Assembly (NCBI RefSeq): GCF_017948405.1 | Contig: NZ_CP072844.1 | Coordinates: 1,922,001-1,986,000, forward strand | DNA: 64,000 bases | Reading direction: 5' to 3' | Source: Psychrosphaera aestuarii | Lineage (GTDB): Bacteria > Pseudomonadota > Gammaproteobacteria > Enterobacterales > Alteromonadaceae | Shown here: positions 56,859 through 64,000 of the stretch, piece by piece | Layout: each line of letters opens with the position of its first letter | Position numbering within the stretch: position 1 is the first letter of the stretch | Notes under the pieces: generated by a model | Told to the model about the DNA's origin: nothing | The model's input: the letters and a program-made list of their open reading frames with translations, nothing else | Databases searched by the model: none | Translations under genes and position numbers: made by a program

Positions 56859-58295
56859 ATGTCCAACGTACTGAGAAGAACGAAAATCGTTTCAACTTTG
56901 GGTCCTGCTACTGACAGAGATAATGTTTTAGAGCAAATTATTGCTAGCGGCGTAAATACAGTTCGCCTTAACTTTTCTCACGGTAGCGCTCAAGACCATA
57001 TAGACAGAGCATTACGAGTAAGGGAAGTAGCCAAAAAATTAAATACGTATGTGGCGATTTTAGGCGACTTACAAGGACCAAAAATTCGAGTTTCGCGTTT
57101 TAAAAACGGTAAGATCTATCTTAACGTAGGTGATAAGTTTGTTTTAGACGCCGAAATGGACAAAGACGGCGGCGACGAAAATCAGGTTTGTATCGACTAC
57201 AAAGATTTGCCTAAAGATGTATCAAAAGGCGACTTGTTGCTATTAGACGATGGTAGAGTACAACTTTTAGTCGAATCAGTTGAAGGCTCAAAAGTATTTA
57301 CCGAAGTAACCGTTGCGGGTCCATTATCGAACAATAAAGGTATAAACCGAAAAGGTGGTGGCCTAACCGCTCCAGCGTTAACTGAAAAAGACAAAGCTGA
57401 CATAGTCACAGCGGCAAAAATCGGCGTTGAATACCTTGCGGTATCGTTTCCTCGTAACGGCGCCGACTTGGAATATGCGCGAAAACTTGCAAAAGAAGCC
57501 GGTTTTTCTCCTAAAATAGTTGCCAAAGTAGAACGTGCAGAGACCGTAGCCACCGACGAAGCGATTGACGACATTATATCTGCTTCAGATGTAATCATGG
57601 TTGCTCGTGGCGACTTAGGTGTAGAAATTGGTGATGCTGAACTTGTTGGTGTACAAAAAAAATTGATTGCCCGTTCGAGACAACTTAATAAGGCGGTGAT
57701 CACTGCAACACAAATGATGGAATCTATGATTTCTAGCCCAATGCCAACTCGTGCAGAGGTAATGGATGTATCAAACGCGGTATTAGATGGCACTGACGCC
57801 GTCATGTTATCAGCCGAAACAGCGGCGGGTGATTTTCCTGTTGAAACAGTGAAAGCCATGGCGAATGTGTGTCTTGGTGCTGAAAAACACCCTAGCGTCT
57901 TAAGCTCAAAACATCGTATGGATGTTCAGTTTGATAACATATCTGAAACGGTTGCAATGGCAACTATGTATGCAGCAAATCATATGAAAGGCATCAAAGC
58001 GATTGTTGCACTAACGGAGTCGGGAGGCATGGCTCGCCTACTCTCTCGTATTAGTTCGGGATTACCAATTTATGCAATGTCGCGCCACGAAAAAACGCTA
58101 AATCGTTGTGCTCTATTCCGCGGTGTTTACCCTTGTATGTTTGACTCAACAAAATTTGAAGACGACGCAAGAGAAGCATTAAAGGAGTTACTTGTAGAGG
58201 GTCGCCTTAAAAAAGGTGATTTAATCTTATTAACTCACGGCGATAAAATGGAAACTATTGGTGCTACAAATACGATGAAAATAATGACGGTTTAA
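56859..58295 (+). CDS. pykA: Pyruvate kinase (PykA type)
   Basis: 478 residues from ATG 56859, preceded by GGAG; the frame is open to TTG 56829. The N-terminus [18 protein letters not shown] is that of PykA rather than PykF. The active-site Lys is in AKVERAETV near residue 220, and [12 protein letters not shown] and [21 protein letters not shown]-type blocks follow. It converts phosphoenolpyruvate to pyruvate with ATP formation. A perfect HexR-like palindrome lies 36 bases upstream, and a bidirectional terminator follows. Confidence 0.96.
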   Translation: MSNVLRRTKIVSTLGPATDRDNVLEQIIASGVNTVRLNFSHGSAQDHIDRALRVREVAKKLNTYVAILGDLQGPKIRVSRFKNGKIYLNVGDKFVLDAEMDKDGGDENQVCIDYKDLPKDVSKGDLLLLDDGRVQLLVESVEGSKVFTEVTVAGPLSNNKGINRKGGGLTAPALTEKDKADIVTAAKIGVEYLAVSFPRNGADLEYARKLAKEAGFSPKIVAKVERAETVATDEAIDDIISASDVIMVARGDLGVEIGDAELVGVQKKLIARSRQLNKAVITATQMMESMISSPMPTRAEVMDVSNAVLDGTDAVMLSAETAAGDFPVETVKAMANVCLGAEKHPSVLSSKHRMDVQFDNISETVAMATMYAANHMKGIKAIVALTESGGMARLLSRISSGLPIYAMSRHEKTLNRCALFRGVYPCMFDSTKFEDDAREALKELLVEGRLKKGDLILLTHGDKMETIGATNTMKIMTV

Positions 58296-58359
58296 GTCAT
58301 TTTACTGAATAGAGTTGTAAACGTTGAACGACTTATAAAAAGTGCCAATATTAAAAACA

Positions 58360-58388
58360 AAAAAGCCCAAACAATGTTTGGGCTTTTT
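58360..58388. terminator. Bidirectional terminator between pykA and the TonB receptor gene
   Basis: Long stem AAAAAGCCCAAACA / TGTTTGGGCTTTTT with a very short loop and T-runs in both directions. Confidence 0.85.
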
Positions 58389-58405
58389 CTTATAAAGAAT
58401 AACGT

Positions 58406-60673
58406 TTAGAAAAAGTTCTTCTTAACTTCGATACCCCAGCTCATCGGCTCATTAACAATACCTGTATTATTGTTAAAGTCGATACCAGCTTTAAGGTTAT
58501 CTTCATCAGTGATGTTACGACCAAATACAGCAACTTCAAGATCTAAATCATAGTGAACGTATCCGATACGTAAACCTAACTCAAACTGACCGTCTGTTTT
58601 GTATTCTTTCGTTTCATAGATGAATAAGTTTGTATCACCTTGATGAGAATAATCTGTGTAAATAAACAATTCTCCTTCATCAGCAATTGGCATCGCATAA
58701 CGAGCGGTTGCTGTGAAAATCGTTTTTGGTGCGTTAGGGAAAGGATTGCCATCAACGTATGCAAACCCATCTTCATTTAAACGATCTGTAGGAGTACAAG
58801 CACCCGAACCACAAGTTGCAATTAGTAAATTTTCATCTTGAAGTTCAGTATCGTTGTATGAGAAACCAGCGGTTAACGTTAGGTTTTCGTTAACTCGAAT
58901 TTCTGAATCAATTTCAAAACCTGTGCCTACACCTTTACCTGCATTGGTAAGTCCAATGTTGTTACCATTACCACCAACCGCAGTTAATTGAATATCATCG
59001 ATTACATAATGGAAAACCGCACCGTTTAAGCGAAGTGTATTGTCAAATAAGTCAGTTTTAAAACCAGCTTCATATGACATAATCGTTTCAGCGTCAGCAA
59101 CTGAAGGGTAGCCTTCAAAAGCGACATCACGGCCTTGTATTGATTGAGCACGGAAACCATTAGATAAACGAGCATAAACACTCATATTATTATCAATAGT
59201 ATAGTTAGCCATTGCTTCCCATGACCATTGCCCGTCATCAACTGAAAATGGCGTGTACTCTTGAATAGAAGCAGCACCGATAACAACGGCAAATCCGTCT
59301 TCATTCTGCTTACCCACGCTGATTGATTTTTCGTCGTATGTGTAACGAAGACCACCGATGATAGTTAAGTCATCATTAACCGCGTAGGTTGACTGACCAA
59401 AAATAGCCCACGTAGAGTTATCGTGGAATACCTCGGTCGCGCCGAAGAAGCCATCTATACTTTCAACACCAAAAGATGAGTCAAAATAGAATAAACCTGT
59501 TTGCCATGTTAACTGGTCATTTCCGTTACTAGAAATGCGAAGCTCTTGAGTAAACTGTTTTAAGTCATTAAGACGATCTTCTGTTACTGCACCAAAAGGA
59601 ATAAACCCAGGGCCGTTACGATTTTCAATCGTACAGTATTCGTTTATAACGCCATCTTGACAAATATAACCACCGTCGATGTCACCTTTTGAGCGCCCAT
59701 CTGCATTTTCTAACGCAGTGATCGAAGTTAATGTGAAAGCGCCTAAATCGTAATTAATATTTAAGCTCAAACCATCTTGGTCATACTCTTGAGGGTTGTT
59801 ATCGCCATCGTCATACCAAACCGTATCACGATCATAATTTTCATTTAGCTCATTACTTCCAGTAGTAAGGATATTTGCACGCATCACAGAGGATGTACCT
59901 TCTAATGAGCGCTTGTGGAAGTTAAAGAGAATGTCTAAATCTTCAGTAGGATTGTAAGCCAGTTGTAATCGCATAGCTTTTTCATCATGGCCGCCTAATG
60001 CGTCGTTTTCACCTGTAAAGCCATTATCAATCCAATCATCTTTAGACTGATTCAACACAGATAAGCGAGCATTTAAGTCATTTGCTAAAGCACCACCAAC
60101 AGCACCTTCAAGGTTAACCAGTCCAAAACTACCAGCACCCGCTTTAACATAAGCGTCAAAGTCTGAGGTTGGTTTACGACTTGTAAACTTAATGATACCT
60201 GCTGTCGTGTTTCGGCCGAATAGTGAGCCTTGAGGACCACGAATGACTTCAACTTGGTCTATATCAAAAAGCGGGAAACTCTTTAATACAACGTTTTCCA
60301 TTACTACGTCATCCATAATAATAGAAACAGGTTGTGATGCTGCTAAATCGAAATCTGAGTTACCTAGACCACGCATGTAGAATCTTGGTGCTACTCGTCC
60401 GTTCGAAGACTCAGCGTATAAACCTGGTACGCGAGCCGCTAAAGACAAAATATCGTCGCCTGAAGAAAACGTGTTTTCAAAACGCTCTCCCGACATCGTT
60501 GCAATTGAAACTGGAACATCTTGAATAGACTGTGTACGTTTTAATGCGGTAACAGTAATTTTTTCAAGTTTTGCATCGTCTTGCTCTTGGGCATTTTCTT
60601 GAGCGTTCACATTTAAAGATAGTGAAGCTAGTAATGCAGCTTGGATGCTAAGTGCTAATGCAGCCTTTTTCAT
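58406..60673 (-). CDS. TonB-dependent outer-membrane receptor
   Basis: 755 residues. The signal peptide ends near residue 24 (NVNA). A TonB-box-like EKITVTALKR is at about 32-41; the plug contains DVPVSIATMSG, FYMRGLG and VEVIRGPQGSLFGRNTTAG. The barrel ends with a terminal Phe. Two Cys pairs in extracellular-type loops (CQDGVINEYC and CGSGAC) may form disulfides. The ligand is unknown. It is divergent from a CNT nucleoside transporter across 288 bases, so import of nucleosides or related compounds is a reasonable guess. No iron-uptake genes are nearby. Confidence 0.9.
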   Translation of the reverse strand: MKKAALALSIQAALLASLSLNVNAQENAQEQDDAKLEKITVTALKRTQSIQDVPVSIATMSGERFENTFSSGDDILSLAARVPGLYAESSNGRVAPRFYMRGLGNSDFDLAASQPVSIIMDDVVMENVVLKSFPLFDIDQVEVIRGPQGSLFGRNTTAGIIKFTSRKPTSDFDAYVKAGAGSFGLVNLEGAVGGALANDLNARLSVLNQSKDDWIDNGFTGENDALGGHDEKAMRLQLAYNPTEDLDILFNFHKRSLEGTSSVMRANILTTGSNELNENYDRDTVWYDDGDNNPQEYDQDGLSLNINYDLGAFTLTSITALENADGRSKGDIDGGYICQDGVINEYCTIENRNGPGFIPFGAVTEDRLNDLKQFTQELRISSNGNDQLTWQTGLFYFDSSFGVESIDGFFGATEVFHDNSTWAIFGQSTYAVNDDLTIIGGLRYTYDEKSISVGKQNEDGFAVVIGAASIQEYTPFSVDDGQWSWEAMANYTIDNNMSVYARLSNGFRAQSIQGRDVAFEGYPSVADAETIMSYEAGFKTDLFDNTLRLNGAVFHYVIDDIQLTAVGGNGNNIGLTNAGKGVGTGFEIDSEIRVNENLTLTAGFSYNDTELQDENLLIATCGSGACTPTDRLNEDGFAYVDGNPFPNAPKTIFTATARYAMPIADEGELFIYTDYSHQGDTNLFIYETKEYKTDGQFELGLRIGYVHYDLDLEVAVFGRNITDEDNLKAGIDFNNNTGIVNEPMSWGIEVKKNFF

Positions 60674-60961
60674 AAATTTATCCTGAAGATTTAGTTAGAA
60701 GTCTTTTTATATCAATCAATTACTTACACAACTCATCGGATGAGAAGATTGACAGAGAAACTTAAGCATGTGCATTGTATGCGAAATAGAAATTTTTGTT
60801 TAGTTTAAATTCAGACTTTTTGTCACATTAATTTCATATCTGGCAGATAGATAGTGATAATTTTAGTTAAAATTTAATAAAACGCTTGAATCATTTCATA
60901 ATCTCCCTATGATCCGTCACCGTGAAAAAAATAATATCTAAATTGTTAGGAGCAAGTGTTT

Positions 60962-62191
60962 GTGGATATTGATTGGATAAGAAGTTTATTAGGGATCACT
61001 GTTCTGTTGATATTAGCGTTTGCTTTATCCACAAATCGTCGTGCAATAAATAAACGAACGGTAATTAGCGCATTTTTATTGCAGTTTTTCTTAGGGGCGA
61101 TGGTTTTATACTGGGAACCCGGTAAAGATATCTTGCTTAATGTATCTCAAACACTGTCCACCGTGTTTGATTATGCAACCGATGGCATTGTCTTTATGTT
61201 TGGTGACAAGATAGGTGGCAAAGAACTTGGCTTTATTTTCGCGGTTCATATTTTACCTGTTATCGTATTTTTCTCATCTTTAATTGCTGTTTTATATTAC
61301 CTTGGTGTTATGGGTAAATTGGTTAGCATTTTTGGTGGTGCACTTAGAAAGATAACTGGAACAAGTAAACCTGAGTCAATGTGTGCTGCGGCGAACATTG
61401 TTGTTGGCCAAGCAGAAGCGCCGCTTGTAGTTAAGCCTTTTCTTAAAACAATGACACGCTCTGAATTATTTGCAGTTATGGTTGGTGGTATGGCGACGGT
61501 AGCAGGTGCTATTATCGCTGGTCTAGCGAGTATAGGTATTGAGCTCAAATACTTAATCGCGGCGAGTTTTATGGCAGCCCCTGGTGGTCTTTTAATGGCT
61601 AAAATGATTTTACCAGAAACAGAAGAGCCAAAAAATGAACTGTCCGAATTAAAATTAGAAAGTTCTGGTCACGTAAACGTCATTGATGCAGCTGCAGACG
61701 GTGCGGGTGAAGGTGTGAAATTCGCAATATCAATCGCAGCTATGCTTATTGCCTTCATTGCTTTGATTGGTTTAGTAAATGGTATTTTAGGCGGTATCGG
61801 TGCCTGGATTGGCTACCCTGAGCTAACTTTACAATTAATTCTTGGTTATTTATTTAGCCCGGTGGCATTTATAGTTGGCGTACCTTGGTCAGAGGCACAG
61901 CTTGCTGGTTCATTCTTAGGCCAAAAGTTAATCCTTAATGAATTTGTCGCTTACTTAGATTTCCTAAATTATAAAGGTGAGCTAAGTGAAATGACTCAAG
62001 TCATAGTTACTTTTGGACTCTGTGGATTTGCAAACTTGTCATCAATTGCAATACTAATTGGTGGTGTTGGTAGCATGGCTCCAACTCGAAGACATGAGTT
62101 GGCTGAGCTTGGTTTAAAGGCCGTCATGGCAGCAACCCTAGCGAACCTTATGAGTGCTGCAATTGCTGGTCTGTTTGTCTCACTCACCTAA
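60962..62191 (+). CDS. Concentrative nucleoside transporter (NupC/CNT family)
   Basis: 409 residues from GTG 60962, which lies 9 bases after AGGAG; the in-frame GTG at 60956 is only 3 bases from it. Family signatures are GGALRKITGTSKPESMCAAANIVVGQAEAPLVVKP-type blocks near residue 122-160, with multiple membrane segments, and CGFANLSSIAILIGG near 355. It imports nucleosides with protons or sodium. The divergent TonB receptor could deliver the substrate across the outer membrane. Confidence 0.92.
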   Translation: MDIDWIRSLLGITVLLILAFALSTNRRAINKRTVISAFLLQFFLGAMVLYWEPGKDILLNVSQTLSTVFDYATDGIVFMFGDKIGGKELGFIFAVHILPVIVFFSSLIAVLYYLGVMGKLVSIFGGALRKITGTSKPESMCAAANIVVGQAEAPLVVKPFLKTMTRSELFAVMVGGMATVAGAIIAGLASIGIELKYLIAASFMAAPGGLLMAKMILPETEEPKNELSELKLESSGHVNVIDAAADGAGEGVKFAISIAAMLIAFIALIGLVNGILGGIGAWIGYPELTLQLILGYLFSPVAFIVGVPWSEAQLAGSFLGQKLILNEFVAYLDFLNYKGELSEMTQVIVTFGLCGFANLSSIAILIGGVGSMAPTRRHELAELGLKAVMAATLANLMSAAIAGLFVSLT

Positions 62192-62237
62192 CGTTCATAT
62201 AACTGCAGAACGTATCTTATAGGATGCGATTTTAGCA

Positions 62238-62269
62238 AAAAAAACCGGAGAATCTTCTCCGGTTTTTTT
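62238..62269. terminator. Bidirectional terminator between the nucleoside transporter gene and cysB
   Basis: 15-bp stem with GGAGAA/TTCTCC around a 2-base centre, A-run and T-run of seven or more on each side. It is one of the strongest in the window. Confidence 0.9.
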
Positions 62270-62274
62270 ATGAA

Positions 62275-63300
<1,026 letters not shown>

Positions 63301-63458
63301 TTATTCCATAATTTTTTATATGTTATAAAAGTGTTATCACTACACTAATGTTTAAAATTTGTTTACTATGCAAAGATAGAGACATTTAGTCTAAGCTAGT
63401 TACTTGTAACTGTTAATTATTTTTAAGTCTGTGACTAGCCTACTTTTAAGGATTTTTT

Positions 63459-64000
63459 ATGCTTTTCGCCATTATCGTTGGCTTGATTCTTGGTTTAGTC
63501 GTAATTGTCGTTGTAACTAACACAATGCAACAACAAAAGAAAAAACTAGAAGACGAACGCCGTCGAGAGATTATTAAGTTTCGCGCAATTTTAGACGAGA
63601 CAGAAGAAGCTATTCAAAATACGGCTGGTATTCCATTATCGCAAGAAGGTTTTGGCATACTTCTAAATCGTGAATTGTATGCATTAAAAAGCATGCTTGA
63701 ATTAACGCCTGGCAACAAAGACGTCAAAAACCGTATTCAACAAGTGCAAACCAAGCTAGAAAATAATGACTTTATAGCTGGCGATGCTGAACTAATGACA
63801 TTACCAGAAAATGAAAAACAATTGATAGGCATAGTGCAAGGCATTAAAAAGTTTAGACTCATTCTTCGCTCAGAGCATGGTAAAGGTAGAATTTCTAGTG
63901 AAGCCTTTGTTCGTGAGGATAAAAAGTTTGAAAAATTGCAGCTTCGTATAAATATCGAAACTCAATTAAAGCGCGGCAAAATGGCAATGAGTAAAAATAT
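63459..64000 (+). CDS. Membrane-anchored coiled-coil protein of unknown function (3' end outside the window)
   Basis: At least 180 residues from ATG 63459, with AAGGA at good spacing; the frame is open to the window end. One N-terminal hydrophobic helix (about 2-20, no cleavage site) is followed by a charged coiled-coil stretch rich in Lys, Glu and Arg (QQQKKKLEDERRREI) and a helical cytoplasmic region. It is transcribed divergently from cysB. I do not recognise it. Confidence 0.6.
   Translation, partial: MLFAIIVGLILGLVVIVVVTNTMQQQKKKLEDERRREIIKFRAILDETEEAIQNTAGIPLSQEGFGILLNRELYALKSMLELTPGNKDVKNRIQQVQTKLENNDFIAGDAELMTLPENEKQLIGIVQGIKKFRLILRSEHGKGRISSEAFVREDKKFEKLQLRINIETQLKRGKMAMSKN

Overview
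The window is a gene-dense, AT-rich chromosomal segment from a marine-type gammaproteobacterium. Gene content and order (bioA/bioBFCD, DUF2897, DUF3010, DUF1315/YeaC, a HexR-controlled Entner-Doudoroff cluster, a 480-residue second GAPDH, many secreted and TonB-linked functions) point to Alteromonadales, most likely a Colwelliaceae relative such as Thalassotalea or Colwellia. The family is an inference from protein flavour and synteny and was not tested by a search. I saw no rRNA or tRNA, insertion sequence, prophage, integron or CRISPR array, and no gene-free gap longer than about 300 bases. This is core chromosome rather than an accessory island.

Layout. 1-1248: end of dapE, an M15 D,D-carboxypeptidase and a small DUF2897 membrane protein. 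1240-6494: biotin synthesis, bioBFCD on the minus strand and bioA divergent, with a BirA-like operator over the bioB -35. 6459-7251: P-loop kinase and membrane protein. 7409-12228: asnS, DUF3010, a lone receiver domain, pepE, pssA, and a convergent SpoU-type methyltransferase. 12230-17291: fadH with a FadR-like operator inside its promoter, then sppA-ansA. 17426-23831: DUF349 coiled-coil protein, YeaC, zinc-ribbon membrane protein, an AGCS symporter with a large insert, and an M14 cytosolic-type carboxypeptidase. 23924-30585: signalling and envelope region with a TlpA-like thioredoxin, a secreted alpha/beta hydrolase paired with a membrane-tethered sigma factor, then a barrel protein, a small PstS-like protein and a GGDEF-EAL enzyme. 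30748-39251: long GAPDH, msrB, LysR regulator, divergent RND efflux pair and a quinone-oxidoreductase-like gene. 39323-58295: central carbon block (gnd, glgX, glgB, malQ, gapA, hexose-6-phosphate mutarotase, eda-glk-edd-pgl-zwf, hexR, pykA). 58406-64000: TonB receptor, divergent CNT nucleoside transporter, cysB, and the start of an uncharacterised anchored protein.

How the genes work together. HexR is an RpiR-type regulator sensing the Entner-Doudoroff intermediate KDPG. Four 15-bp sites of one pattern (TGTAAT-N3-ATTACA) lie before gapA/malQ, pykA and between zwf and hexR. The window therefore carries a local HexR regulon covering glucose phosphorylation, the oxidative pentose phosphate entry, the Entner-Doudoroff pathway and lower glycolysis. 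The glycogen/maltodextrin enzymes feed glucose into it. The second GAPDH has its own 38-bp concentric palindrome over the -35, of a different pattern.

Nothing here is a clearly new defence or mobile system. The least explained parts are the membrane-tethered sigma factor with its secreted hydrolase, the barrel/PstS-like/c-di-GMP cluster, the GAPDH palindrome, and the inserted domain in the AGCS symporter.
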